Origin: Gordonia crocea
GTDB taxonomy: Bacteria; Actinomycetota; Actinomycetes; Mycobacteriales; Mycobacteriaceae
Direction: 5' to 3'
NCBI RefSeq assembly: GCF_009932435.1
Contig: NZ_BJOU01000001.1
Location: 1 to 64,000 of the forward strand
Length of the DNA stretch: 64,000 nt
Below are positions 8,542 to 17,948 of this stretch, piece after piece. Every line of letters begins with the position of its first letter. The first letter of the stretch is position 1. A program made the translations under genes and the position numbers. The notes under the pieces were generated by a model that was not told where the DNA came from, did no database searches, and worked only from the letters and a program-made list of their open reading frames with translations.

Positions 8542-9869
8542 GTGGCATCGTTCATCACCACGCCGACGGCAGCATCTCCGTGCGAGCCGATACCGGGATC
8601 GCCGTCGTGCCGGTCACCGTCGGCGACGATGCGGTTCGGGTCACGGTCGACGCCGCCTTCCCCGACCGGGTCGTCGACCTCGCCGCGGCGTCGCCGGAGG
8701 CGCTACGCACCCGGGCCGCGCGGTTCCGCGACGGGGATTCGGTCCGCCGGATTGCCGCGGCCGCCGACGGCGAGGTCGTCGACGCGCCGGTGCTGGCCGA
8801 TGCCTGGGCCCGGATCGCGACGGTCGCCGCGGTCGACGCCGTTCACCTCGGCCCCCTCGACGACGCGGTCGTGCACCTCGACACCGCCCACGCCCGGGCG
8901 TTGGCCGGGGATCCCGATGCCGACCGGTACTACGCCTTCGGCGCCGCCGTCGTCGACCGCCTCGTCGACGAACTGCGTGCGGCGCGGGCCCACGGTCCGG
9001 TCGTCGCGCGCACCGCCGAAGCCGTCGAAGCCGCCTCGGCGGCGGTCTTCCGGCCGGGCCGCCGCGCGGCACTGCTGCGCGCACTGGCCGATGCCGACGA
9101 CGTCACCGATCGGGCCTGGCGGTCGTTGTCCGCCGATGTGGCCGATCCGTCGCCGACGCTGGCCCTGTCGTTGAACCGGGCGGTCACCGTCGACGCCGGC
9201 CTCGCCGACCTTGCGCCGCTGCGACCGCGGCTCCTGCGTTTTGACGGCCCCGACGAGCCCGAGATCTCGGTGCGCCACCTCGGCGACGGCACCGTCGTCC
9301 TCGCGGCGGCACTGCGCAACGGCGTCGACGAAACGACCGAGCAGGCGGCCGGGATCTTCGCGGTGGTGGCGGACGCGCGCAGCGGCGAACCGGTGGCCCA
9401 TGCGCCGGCCGTGCTGGCGGACGGACAGATCCGTGCCCGGGTCGCACTCAACGGCGCCGACCCTCACTCGATCCGATGCGCGTTCCTCGATTCGACGGCC
9501 AACCTGGACGCGCTGCGGTTGGATCCGACGGGCATCGCGCTGACCCGCATCGACCGCTACTGCCGCTATGCCTGGAGCCAGCACCGCCTCGCCGGCGCCC
9601 TGCGCGCCGCACTCGGCGCGGGAAACACCGCCGCCGAGATCGACCGGGCCCAGGCAGCCGCCGACACGGCACTGTCGATCGCCGTCGATGCCGCCGACAC
9701 CGCACTCGGACTGGTCCGGCAGTTGCGTCGCAAACGGCGCGACACCACCGATCTGGCCCACCGCGCGGCGGCGTTGAACCGTTTCCGCGACGTGTGTGCT
9801 GCCCCGCCCGCCGTGGCCGGTCCCACCGGACCGACGCTGGCCGAGCTGTGCTCGGTCGCCCTGGGGTGA
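8538..9869 (+). CDS. Uncharacterised protein, second gene of CHAT operon
   Basis: 443 residues, no signal peptide. The first ~60 residues are beta-rich (SISVRADTGIAVVPVTVGDDAVRV). The middle and C-terminal parts are Ala-rich helices, ending in a likely coiled coil (about residues 350-420, ALRAALGAGNTAAEIDRAQAAA). Two central beta segments (EISVRHLGDGTVVLAAAL, AGIFAVVADARSG) could form a sandwich domain. No family was recognised. It is coupled by 4-base overlaps to both neighbours, so fixed stoichiometry with the CHAT protein is likely. Confidence 0.75.
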   Translation: MSGIVHHHADGSISVRADTGIAVVPVTVGDDAVRVTVDAAFPDRVVDLAAASPEALRTRAARFRDGDSVRRIAAAADGEVVDAPVLADAWARIATVAAVDAVHLGPLDDAVVHLDTAHARALAGDPDADRYYAFGAAVVDRLVDELRAARAHGPVVARTAEAVEAASAAVFRPGRRAALLRALADADDVTDRAWRSLSADVADPSPTLALSLNRAVTVDAGLADLAPLRPRLLRFDGPDEPEISVRHLGDGTVVLAAALRNGVDETTEQAAGIFAVVADARSGEPVAHAPAVLADGQIRARVALNGADPHSIRCAFLDSTANLDALRLDPTGIALTRIDRYCRYAWSQHRLAGALRAALGAGNTAAEIDRAQAAADTALSIAVDAADTALGLVRQLRRKRRDTTDLAHRAAALNRFRDVCAAPPAVAGPTGPTLAELCSVALG

Positions 9870-11167
9870 GTGCCGTGGGCGACTCGGTCCTGCTCGTCCG
9901 CGCCGTCGACGCCGGCCCGACCTACGTGTCCTACCGGTGGCTCGACGACCCGTCCAATCCGACGGTCCACTCGATCGACCGGCAGCTGCTCACCGAACTC
10001 GGGGCCCGGCTGGACGCCGCCCTCGTCGATCCGCGCGCCATCGACGACCCGGTCCACCAGGTACAGCGGGCGCTGCTGGGACCGCTGTCGCGGGCCGACG
10101 CCGAGCACGATCTGAGCCGCGCGGTCACCGCCGCCGTCCTGCCGGGCCAGCTCACCGCCGAGATCGATCGACGGGCCCGGCGCGGGACGGTCCGCATCCG
10201 GGTCACCCCGAGCCCGTCGCTGGCCCGCGTCCCGTTCGGCCTCTTGGTCGTCGGGGAGGATCGGCGGCTCTTGGAGGTCGCCGAAATCTGCTACGAGCCG
10301 CCCGCCGCGATCCACTCCGGACGGGGGCGCATGCCCGAGCCGTGGACCGACGAGGTCGCGGCCCGCCCGGTCTTGTCGGTGATCGACCCGAAACTTCCCC
10401 CGGGATCGGGGCTCTCGCGCATCCTCGGCCCGGTCGCCCGGTCCGCCAATGCCCGGCTGCTCGCCGACCGGGTCGCGGCCGGCCCGCACACCCCGTCGTC
10501 GGGGGTCGGGCGGATTGTCGGGCGCTGGGAGTTGAGCGACGACCTGCGCACCCGCCCGGGCCGCCTGTTCTACCTCGGCCACGTCTCCTCGACGCTGGCC
10601 ATCCCCGGATCGGCGTCGGTCCACCTTTCCGACGACGCCGACACGTGGGGGCTGGCCCGCCCCCTCAACGAGGCCCATGTACCGCTGTCGGCGCTCGACC
10701 TGCTCGTCGGGACGTCCGCGCCCGAGTACGGCCCCGACGGGGACGGCCCACCCGCGCCCCACCGGCCCGGGCACGAACTGTGGCCGATGCCGCCGCGCGT
10801 CGCGTTGATCGCGTGCGAGGGCGGTGCCGACTACCGCAGCTTGGAGACGTTCGGCCTGGTGATGGCCATCTTCAGCGCTGGCGCCGAGGTGGTGACCACG
10901 ACCCAGTGGGCCTTGCCGTCCGACGAGGCGTTCCGCCGGTTGGCCGGGGTGGACGCGGTGCCCGGCCCCACGACCGCGCTGGCCCTCGCCGTCGACGACA
11001 CGCATCGGGCCGCCGATCCGGTCGCCGCGCTGGCCCGCTGGCAGCGCCAGCGGCTGCACGCCTGGCGGGCCGATCCGGGTCCGGCCAACTCCCCGCTGAC
11101 CTGGGCGTCGGTGACCTGCCACGTGTGCCCGCCCCGCGCGGTCCACCCGACGCCGAGACTACCCTGA
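9866..11167 (+). CDS. CHAT-domain (caspase-like) peptidase
   Basis: 433 residues from the GTG at 9866 (GTGA overlap; a second GTG at 9875 is possible). The C-terminal half carries the two CHAT hallmarks: YLGH with catalytic His239, and LIACEGG with catalytic Cys317, at the spacing usual for caspase-HetF-associated-with-TPR peptidases. Residues 1-160 form a mixed alpha/beta N-terminal region typical of CHAT proteins. The family cleaves partner proteins on activation in several bacterial conflict systems. The next gene encodes a TPR protein, the classic partner. The two upstream unknown proteins are candidate substrates or sensors. Confidence 0.85.
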   Translation: MSAVGDSVLLVRAVDAGPTYVSYRWLDDPSNPTVHSIDRQLLTELGARLDAALVDPRAIDDPVHQVQRALLGPLSRADAEHDLSRAVTAAVLPGQLTAEIDRRARRGTVRIRVTPSPSLARVPFGLLVVGEDRRLLEVAEICYEPPAAIHSGRGRMPEPWTDEVAARPVLSVIDPKLPPGSGLSRILGPVARSANARLLADRVAAGPHTPSSGVGRIVGRWELSDDLRTRPGRLFYLGHVSSTLAIPGSASVHLSDDADTWGLARPLNEAHVPLSALDLLVGTSAPEYGPDGDGPPAPHRPGHELWPMPPRVALIACEGGADYRSLETFGLVMAIFSAGAEVVTTTQWALPSDEAFRRLAGVDAVPGPTTALALAVDDTHRAADPVAALARWQRQRLHAWRADPGPANSPLTWASVTCHVCPPRAVHPTPRLP

Positions 11168-12654
11168 TGGCCGTGCCCGACGCCCAGTTCATCGACCCGG
11201 AATTCGCCGCCTGGTCGCGCGAGTTCGAGCGGCGGTCCCTGCGCGTCCGGGATGCCCAGCAGGCCGATGAGCCCCGCGAGCTCGCCGCGGCCCAGGTCGC
11301 GCTCGCCGACCACCTCGCCGGCCACGCCGACCCCACGGTCGTCGTCGGCGTGCTCCGCGACGCCCGACGGGCCTACCGTCGATTCGACCCGCGCCAGGCG
11401 GCCCGGTGCCTCGTCGACATTGCGGCGCTCATGGCCGCCGACGGGGATCACGACTACGCCTACCGCGCCTACCGCCAGGCCGCCGGGGAGTTCACCGGCC
11501 CCGACGCTGCCGAACTGCGGGCCGACTGCCTGACCGATGCCGGTGCCATGGCGCTGGAATGCGGCGAGTTCGACGACGCCGAACGCGCCGTCCGCGACGC
11601 CATCCGGATCTATCACCGCCGCCACCACACGTTCGGAGCAGCCCAGGCACGGATCACGCTGGCCAACGTCTACCGACTCTCCGGGCGTCGGGCGTTGGCC
11701 GTGCAGGAGTTCGGGTCGCTGCTGTCGATCTTCGCCGACGGCTCGGTGGAGCACGCCCTGTGCGAGGCGTCGCTGGCCGAACTCCACGTCGACGACGGCG
11801 AGCCGTGGACGGCGCGGCCCCTGTACGAGCGGGCCGCGGCAACGCTGGGCGCCATGGGGGTGGTCGAGGAGGCGCTCGACGCCCAGCTCGGTTTGGCCTG
11901 GGTGCTCGTCGCGACCGGTGACGGCGAGCGCGGCGCCGAGCTGTTGGCGCAGGTGCGCCACGAGTTCGAGTCCATGGACCGGCCCGACAAGGTCGCGATC
12001 TGCGACTACGTCCGCGCCGCGCACCTGCTGACCAGCGGAGACTTCGCCGGCGCCGATGCGGCTTTCGACACCGCCGCGGCCGGCCTGATGGCCGCCGACA
12101 TGCACCACCAACTCGCCAAACTGCAGTGGAACCGGGTCACCCGCCTGCTCCGCGAGGCCGATGCGGTCCCCGCCAACCAGGAGCGACTCGTCGCGGAAGC
12201 CGTCGACACCGCGGTGTCGGCGTTGATCGCCGCGGACTACGAGCGCTTCCAGTTCACCGATGCCCGACGTCGGGCCGCGTGGACGACGATGCTCGAGCAC
12301 CGCACCACGACGACGTTCTGGCTGGTCGAGCAGCTCGGGTCGCCCGGCTTGCTCGCCGACCTCATCGAGACCCGGCTCAGCGCCGGCGTCTACGGCGCCG
12401 ACATCCGCGACGACCACCTGCCGCACGTGGACGGGTCGACCTCGTCGCGGTCGCCGATTCCCGACGACGGGCTGGCCTTGACCCTCGGGGCCGCCGCCCT
12501 GCTGGCGACCGATGCACTGCCGCTGGGACCGCCCCCCGCGCTCGTCGACGACACCGGCCGGGTCCTCCTGGCCCATCAGCGCGCGATGGCCGCCGCCCTC
12601 GACCCGGAACTGGGCGACGTGCTGTCCTCGGTTCCACGCGTCTCGGCTTGGTGA
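11167..12654 (+). CDS. TPR-repeat protein paired with CHAT peptidase
   Basis: 495 residues, start overlapping the CHAT stop (TGATG). Residues ~35-330 are helical pairs with TPR-like spacing and small residues at the turn positions, for example CLTDAGAMALECGEFDDAER and ARITLANVYRLSGRRALAVQ. The last ~120 residues form a separate Ala/Leu-rich region. TPR proteins bind peptides and commonly scaffold or restrain CHAT peptidases. No enzyme motif is seen. It closes the four-gene operon; the next gene is convergent. Confidence 0.8.
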   Translation: MAVPDAQFIDPEFAAWSREFERRSLRVRDAQQADEPRELAAAQVALADHLAGHADPTVVVGVLRDARRAYRRFDPRQAARCLVDIAALMAADGDHDYAYRAYRQAAGEFTGPDAAELRADCLTDAGAMALECGEFDDAERAVRDAIRIYHRRHHTFGAAQARITLANVYRLSGRRALAVQEFGSLLSIFADGSVEHALCEASLAELHVDDGEPWTARPLYERAAATLGAMGVVEEALDAQLGLAWVLVATGDGERGAELLAQVRHEFESMDRPDKVAICDYVRAAHLLTSGDFAGADAAFDTAAAGLMAADMHHQLAKLQWNRVTRLLREADAVPANQERLVAEAVDTAVSALIAADYERFQFTDARRRAAWTTMLEHRTTTTFWLVEQLGSPGLLADLIETRLSAGVYGADIRDDHLPHVDGSTSSRSPIPDDGLALTLGAAALLATDALPLGPPPALVDDTGRVLLAHQRAMAAALDPELGDVLSSVPRVSAW

Positions 12655-12682
12655 CGACCTTCTACCCGCAGCGTTGACCCCG

Positions 12683-14341
12683 TCAATAAAGCGACCCAAT
12701 GGCGTCGACACCAGTCTCAATGCTGTGTCCGATGCCGTTCAAAGCATCCACCACGAGGGGTTCGAGTTGCTCTTTGACTGCGTCGGAGACCTGATCTTTC
12801 AAGTAGTCCACGGCCTCAGCCTTGACAATCACCACCAACGACTTGGTGATCGATGATTCCTTCGCGATCTGCGCGACAAAGCTGAGTAGACTGACGCCTT
12901 CTTTGTTGTACCCCGCAGCGATGAGTGCGGTGCCAATATCAGCGACCATCTTCGCTTGGGATTTGCGTTGGCTCCCTTCTAGGCCGGGGTCGGGCAGTGA
13001 GACCGAGATAATGTGTCCCAGCCACAGGTATTCACTCGGATTGGCAGACACTGCCGCAGTCGATATCGGCTTGGTTGCTCCCACCACCCCTTTGACCGAC
13101 TTCTGGATGCGTGTGGCTTCGCGAGCCGCGTTACCCTTGGTCCCGAACTGCCGCTCACCCAACACTTTGATGAGGGCCGCGTAGACGACGGTGCGCTTCA
13201 CGTTGGCATCCGTGCCGCCAGTCTTCGCGAGGTTGACGATATGGGGGCTGGCCTTCGCCATGGCCGACGCGAAGTGTCGCTCTTGGTCATGCACCCGAGC
13301 CGATTCGGCGGCGGCCGTGTAGGAGAGCACGGTGGCGACGGGCTCAGCGCTGCGCGCGAAGCCGTTCCCAGCAGCCATGTAGTGGTAGTACGCACTGCGG
13401 TGGAACGACTTCCTGGAATCCGCATCTCCCATTTCGCGATGTCGCACGGCTCGAGACCTGCCCGTGATAGACGCCGCCACCCGCGGTTCGGGGTCGAGTA
13501 CGTCCCATGGCCCCGCCGAGCTGCGGACCGACTCATAGAGATACCTGCCCTGTGCGATGACCAGCAGGTTGTTGCTCACCCAGTAGCCGACGACCGCCAG
13601 CGGAAAGAACGGAGCCGAAACCAGGACTCCCAGCGGGAATACGTACAACGCCAGCACGTTCATCAGCCGTTCTTGTTCGGTGAAGGTAGCGACCCGACGG
13701 GAGGCCACATAGCGCGCATTCACATGCGAAGCGATGGCCCCGATTATTGCCAACAGTCCGATCACAACGATGATCCGAGCGCGGCTGGGTATTTCGCCAT
13801 GGGCACCGAATACTTCAAGCATTGAATCCGGCGACCGCATCGCCACCGCCAAGGGAACTCCAGCGACCCGCGCCGCCATGAAGGAATCGACGTCGGTAGC
13901 ACTGAAGACGTAGTTGGCTGCGTCCCCAACGGAATCACCGAAAGACTTGATGACATGAAAAAGGGCGATAAACACCGGAATTTGCAGAAATATTGGAACA
14001 CATCCCATCAATGGGTTGAACTCCGCCTGACGCTGGAGCTTCTGCATCTCCTCGGACATTCTGGCCTGGTCCCCTCTGTACCGACGCCGAATATCCTGCA
14101 TTTGCGGCTGAAGCTCCTTCATCCGCATAATCGTGCGCTTCATCCTGATTTGCATCGGAATGAACAGCAGGCGAACGGTGGCCACCAACCCGAAGACGGC
14201 AAGCATCCAGGACCAGCCGCTGTCTGGGCCGAATACGAGTCCGAATACTTTATGCCAGAACCACAACAATGCCGATACCGGATAGTAGAGAAAATCTAGG
14301 CTGGCGATTTCGTATCCCATCGCCGTCGTCATTTGGCTCAT
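12683..14341 (-). CDS. YidC/Oxa1-family insertase paralogue with long C-terminal extension
   Basis: 552 residues. The first ~270 residues are YidC-like: hydrophobic segments near 17-35, 42-62, 115-130, 190-205 and 225-265, with the cytoplasmic helical hairpin between the first two (MKELQPQMQDIRRRYRGDQ, about residues 77-95). The remaining ~280 residues are soluble, helical and not part of housekeeping YidC. GC content is clearly below that of the neighbours, suggesting transfer. It is the last gene of the TerY-P operon; its start overlaps the metallopeptidase stop by 4 bases. Housekeeping yidC normally lies beside rnpA/rpmH, so this is a specialised copy, perhaps inserting or anchoring a partner of the triad. 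Confidence 0.85.
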   Translation of the reverse strand: MSQMTTAMGYEIASLDFLYYPVSALLWFWHKVFGLVFGPDSGWSWMLAVFGLVATVRLLFIPMQIRMKRTIMRMKELQPQMQDIRRRYRGDQARMSEEMQKLQRQAEFNPLMGCVPIFLQIPVFIALFHVIKSFGDSVGDAANYVFSATDVDSFMAARVAGVPLAVAMRSPDSMLEVFGAHGEIPSRARIIVVIGLLAIIGAIASHVNARYVASRRVATFTEQERLMNVLALYVFPLGVLVSAPFFPLAVVGYWVSNNLLVIAQGRYLYESVRSSAGPWDVLDPEPRVAASITGRSRAVRHREMGDADSRKSFHRSAYYHYMAAGNGFARSAEPVATVLSYTAAAESARVHDQERHFASAMAKASPHIVNLAKTGGTDANVKRTVVYAALIKVLGERQFGTKGNAAREATRIQKSVKGVVGATKPISTAAVSANPSEYLWLGHIISVSLPDPGLEGSQRKSQAKMVADIGTALIAAGYNKEGVSLLSFVAQIAKESSITKSLVVIVKAEAVDYLKDQVSDAVKEQLEPLVVDALNGIGHSIETGVDAIGSLY

Positions 14342-14910
14342 TGCGCCTTACCTTCTTTCAACCGGCACAGCAGGGCCGGCATCCCTTCATCGCGGAGAAT
14401 TGTCATTGCTTCACGGAACCCCGCGCCATAGTTGTCGGACCGGTTGACGATTACGTTTCGGTGCCGCTCCGAGCCGGGGACAAAACGGTTCAGATAGAAG
14501 TAGGAGATCGCATTACAGAATCCTTCTTCCAACGAATCGCTCGCGTTGAAGCCCTCACCTCGCGCGTAGGCATGACCCAACTCGTGGACGAAGGTGGAGA
14601 TCGCGTCGACGCGTGGCAAACCGCGACGGAGGACCACTTCGACGCGAGTGACTTTGCCGTTGATCGTCCAATGCGAACACCAACCGGTAACCAGGTGCCG
14701 ACGCTCAGGCGACCTGTCTTCGCCCTCCGACATCCGAAAGCTCGGCTGGATGGAGAATTCCATCCCCAAACGTTGCAAGTCCCGTAACGCCTTCAGCCCA
14801 AGCCGGCCGGCTTCCTTCGCGCTGACCCGCTCGTCGGCACATCGCGGACAGTAGTGGAAGTTGAACTCGTGCACCGACGCCGGCCGATGGCAAAACGTGC
14901 AGAACGTCAC
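14338..14910 (-). CDS. DA1-like zinc metallopeptidase with N-terminal treble-clef
   Basis: 190 residues. The N-terminus has a zinc-binding pair of CxxC motifs (Cys4/7 and Cys21/24). The peptidase site is HELGHAY with His109, Glu110 and His113, followed by a downstream EEGF (Glu128/129) that can supply the third ligand. This is the layout of DA1-type peptidases, which in plants act with ubiquitin signalling and in bacteria occur as short Zn-ribbon-peptidase proteins. No signal peptide, so probably cytosolic. It overlaps the kinase stop by 4 bases and the YidC-like gene follows. A kinase-controlled protease that processes the insertase or another partner is possible but inferred. Confidence 0.75.
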   Translation of the reverse strand: MTFCTFCHRPASVHEFNFHYCPRCADERVSAKEAGRLGLKALRDLQRLGMEFSIQPSFRMSEGEDRSPERRHLVTGWCSHWTINGKVTRVEVVLRRGLPRVDAISTFVHELGHAYARGEGFNASDSLEEGFCNAISYFYLNRFVPGSERHRNVIVNRSDNYGAGFREAMTILRDEGMPALLCRLKEGKAQ

Positions 14911-15845
14911 CGCTTCGGCATGAGCGCCTGCAGGAGCATGCGCGTCGTCGGCCGGCCATCGGGAGCTGCGGTAACCATTCGCAACAGCAGGGTCGCGGCG
15001 TCGGCGGGGAATGCCTGCCGGATCCGGGGCGCAGCGTCATCGATCGAATAGGTCAGCGCCGCATCCTCGGTCTCATCGAACAGTCGGATGATGGCCAACC
15101 CCAGTTTGAAGATGTCGGTGCTACGGGTGCGCACCTGTCCCTGTGCAAGCAGCATCTCGGCCCGGAAGCCCCCAATCTTGGCCGCCTCTTCCTCGACCGC
15201 CATCGTCTCGGGCGTCCGCCACTGCCCCGCGTCACCCTGCGGGATCGGTGGCGCGGAGTCGGCGAGACGGAAGGAGTCGACGTCGAGGAACTTCACCCGG
15301 AAGCCGCCGGAAAACAACGCCGGATTGGTCAAGACGACGTTGTTGCCGCTGAGATCGCCGACCACCAGATCATTGTCGTGAATCAGGTGCAATGCATAGA
15401 TCAACCGAATCGTCAGGCCCACGAGATCCGACCGCGACGGCACGGCCAAGCCGCGCTTGCGGATCTGGGTCGGTGCATCGCACAGCATCTTCAACGAGAA
15501 CGGCAGCTGCTTCCCGCGCATCTCGAACCAGAACGGATCCTGGATCCGCCCCATCAAGATGCCGACCAGACGCCCGTCGTCGACGACGACGTCGCGCGGC
15601 CACACCGTCACACTCAACAAATCCTTGCGACGAGCCTCCGACAACCCATCGGGATAGTCGACGATGAGAGGCAGCCCGTTCGCCAACGCGGCCCCGTGGT
15701 CGGCCAGCAGTGATCGCTTGTACTCCTTGAAGACGACCTCGGTCCCGATCTTCGGATGCCGGTACGACGGCACGGAATAGAGGGTGGCCTGGTTGCCGGC
15801 ATTGAGTCTGACCATCGAGCCGAGGCTCGACTTCTCCACCACCAT
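14907..15845 (-). CDS. TerY-P triad protein kinase
   Basis: 312 residues, start overlapping the phosphatase stop (TGATG). Kinase-fold residues are visible: Lys40 in VVFKEYK, a divergent catalytic loop GDLSGNN (163-169) in place of HRDLKPEN, and LDVDSF (187-192) in place of DFG. The SGNN and DxD forms are typical of the kinases that accompany TerY-type vWA and PP2C proteins. The metal and catalytic aspartates are present, so activity is plausible. Family knowledge: TerY-P triads occur with or without tellurium-resistance Ter proteins and act in stress signalling. Confidence 0.8.
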   Translation of the reverse strand: MVVEKSSLGSMVRLNAGNQATLYSVPSYRHPKIGTEVVFKEYKRSLLADHGAALANGLPLIVDYPDGLSEARRKDLLSVTVWPRDVVVDDGRLVGILMGRIQDPFWFEMRGKQLPFSLKMLCDAPTQIRKRGLAVPSRSDLVGLTIRLIYALHLIHDNDLVVGDLSGNNVVLTNPALFSGGFRVKFLDVDSFRLADSAPPIPQGDAGQWRTPETMAVEEEAAKIGGFRAEMLLAQGQVRTRSTDIFKLGLAIIRLFDETEDAALTYSIDDAAPRIRQAFPADAATLLLRMVTAAPDGRPTTRMLLQALMPKR

Positions 15846-17056
15846 CAGCAGGTCCACACAATCACAGCGGTACGGTCGTCGTCGCCGGAGGGATTCATCA
15901 GCGACGCGGCCTGGATCAGCCGGACTACGTCGACCGGGCCATGTCCCCACTCGTCGTGCAGATAGACCCCCGCGACACCGGCGCCGCCGGCAATCATCCC
16001 GCTGAAGCCATCCGTGACCAACATGAAAGCCTGACCGGGTTCGAGCTGCCCGGCGTTGATGACCGGCGGCCGACCCGGGTCGCGCGGCAGCGGCACCACG
16101 CCGAAATCGGCCGGCGCGTCCTTCTGGTCGGGCTGGCCGTCGCGAATCGTCGACCAGCCGAGTACCGGATCGAGCAGATACGACGTCCCGTCACCGGCCA
16201 TCGACGCGTGCACATAGCGATACCGACCGTCGGCGTCGGGTGCGGTAGCCACGAGGGCGATGTCGAGTGTCGTCGAGAGCGCCAACGCCAACGTCTCCAC
16301 GCTCGGCGCATCCTTACCGGGTGCCGGTGCTGGCACCGATCGGCGAGCAAAAGCCTCGACCGAGGCCCGCACCTCTTCGGCAACGGTCGCCCACTGCCCC
16401 GGCGTCGGCAGGTCACCGACGTCGTCGAGTAGCGCCCGGACCAACGTTGACGCGCGGATCACCGCGTGCTGCGCAGCAAGGTGCGACCACGGTGCCGCCG
16501 ACACCCCGTCGGCCACGGCGATGATGACCCAGTCATCGGTGTGCCCGAGCGAATAGGCGTCTTGGCGCACCGCGAGCCGCGCCTTCGCATGGTGACCGAT
16601 TCCGCGCAACGACACCGCTCCGACAGCCAGAGAGTCGTTGATCCAGCCCATATCGGCGGCGACGTCGGAACGATGCCCGCCACGGGCATGACCGACGGCG
16701 GTGGGGCGTGTCTGGTCCAAACCCTCGAGGTCGGGACCACTCGAAGCAATCGGGCGACCTGCATAGAAGCCGCCCTCCAGAGTGGCGAGGACGTGCTCCT
16801 CGGCCAACTCGCGCAGCACCCACTCCCGTTCCGCGACAGGAGGTTCCGGGGCGATCGCCGGGTACGGCCCGACATCATCGGGCGGTTTCACGACGGGCGG
16901 CACGTCGACGACACCCGCGTCAACCGGGGACAGTGGATCAATCCCACTTGCCGGTGGTGCCACAGGTGGTGGGACCGCCGGGTCACCGGTCGGATCGGCC
17001 TCGGCCGGACCCGTTTCAGCGCCTGGCGCCGGTGTCGGTTGCGCGCGACGCCACAT
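15845..17056 (-). CDS. TerY-P triad PP2C-type phosphatase
   Basis: 403 residues. The first ~75 residues are Pro/Ala-rich and probably disordered. The PP2C core starts near residue 120: GHRSD, DDWVIIAVADGVSAA with metal-binding Asp183, VTDGFS, and the closing GDDDRTAVIV. These are the metal-site aspartates of PPM phosphatases. It removes Ser/Thr phosphates, probably those placed by the kinase in the next gene. The gap to the vWA stop is 2 bases, so the three genes form one unit. Confidence 0.85.
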   Translation of the reverse strand: MWRRAQPTPAPGAETGPAEADPTGDPAVPPPVAPPASGIDPLSPVDAGVVDVPPVVKPPDDVGPYPAIAPEPPVAEREWVLRELAEEHVLATLEGGFYAGRPIASSGPDLEGLDQTRPTAVGHARGGHRSDVAADMGWINDSLAVGAVSLRGIGHHAKARLAVRQDAYSLGHTDDWVIIAVADGVSAAPWSHLAAQHAVIRASTLVRALLDDVGDLPTPGQWATVAEEVRASVEAFARRSVPAPAPGKDAPSVETLALALSTTLDIALVATAPDADGRYRYVHASMAGDGTSYLLDPVLGWSTIRDGQPDQKDAPADFGVVPLPRDPGRPPVINAGQLEPGQAFMLVTDGFSGMIAGGAGVAGVYLHDEWGHGPVDVVRLIQAASLMNPSGDDDRTAVIVWTC

Positions 17057-17058
17057 GT

Positions 17059-17826
17059 CTATCCGGTCGCCTCGTTGAGGCCGGCGGCGATCGCGTCGTC
17101 GTCACGGAAGGCGTCGGCGAGTTGCCGCATGAAGTCGTCGATGTCGTCGTCGTCGTCGCTGGCGCTGGTCCCGGCCAGCGCGCCGTTGCCGACCATCTTG
17201 ATGATGGTTCCGAGGAAGTTGCTCATCGCAGCGGCGATCGCGTCGGCTGAAGTCTTCTCCGGGTTGTCGCGACACACGACGGCGAAGCCCTTGGGGCCGG
17301 TAAACGGGGTGAGGTCGGCGAGGGTGACGTCGTTGCCGACGCCGAACATCAGGATCCGCGGCGCCCAACTCGGATCTGCCATCAATGCGTCGAACGCGGC
17401 CTGACGGTCGTCGGCCTTGCAGTTCGGATCACCATCGGTCAGAAAAAACACGACCGGTCGCAACACGGCGTCACCGTCGGCCTGCAGCCGGGCGAAGTCA
17501 GCGGCAAAGGTAGTGCGCAGAAGATTGAACACCGCGGTGTAGTTCGTCCGACCGCGCGGTTCAAAATCGACGGCGACATTCGCGTCAGCGAAGCCGAGCG
17601 GGGCGACCACCCGCGCATCATCAGCCATCGCGATGTAGCTGATGCGCACCTTCGCGCGCAGCGCCGGTTCTTCAAGCGCCGCGGTCTGGACGTTGGGGAT
17701 AATGTCGCGCACCGCATCGATGCGCGGCGGATCGCCGGCGCGCATGCTTTGCGAGGTGTCGAGCACCATGTACACCGGCAGGCGCTTGCGCGCGTCGGCG
17801 TTGGCCTTGTCGAGACTCACCACCAT
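17059..17826 (-). CDS. TerY-like vWA domain protein
   Basis: 255 residues. A single vWA domain with the metal-ion site DTSQS (23-27), a GRTNY threonine and LTDGDP as the third MIDAS element. The C-terminus holds a run of five aspartates (DDDDDID) and a helical tail. TerY-type vWA proteins are the scaffold of TerY-P triads and bind partners through the metal site. It is the first gene of a five-gene operon (vWA, PP2C, kinase, metallopeptidase, YidC-like). The ATG at 17826 has an AAGGAG site upstream. Confidence 0.85.
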   Translation of the reverse strand: MVVSLDKANADARKRLPVYMVLDTSQSMRAGDPPRIDAVRDIIPNVQTAALEEPALRAKVRISYIAMADDARVVAPLGFADANVAVDFEPRGRTNYTAVFNLLRTTFAADFARLQADGDAVLRPVVFFLTDGDPNCKADDRQAAFDALMADPSWAPRILMFGVGNDVTLADLTPFTGPKGFAVVCRDNPEKTSADAIAAAMSNFLGTIIKMVGNGALAGTSASDDDDDIDDFMRQLADAFRDDDAIAAGLNEATG

Positions 17827-17948
17827 TGTGTTTCACTCCTTCGCAGGTCCTCGGCGAGACCCGATTCCCAAACCCTAGCCAACAACGACGAACATCGACG
17901 TCACCTGAACGGGGTAATTCATCGCACCGAGAGAGAGTTTCTCTACCA

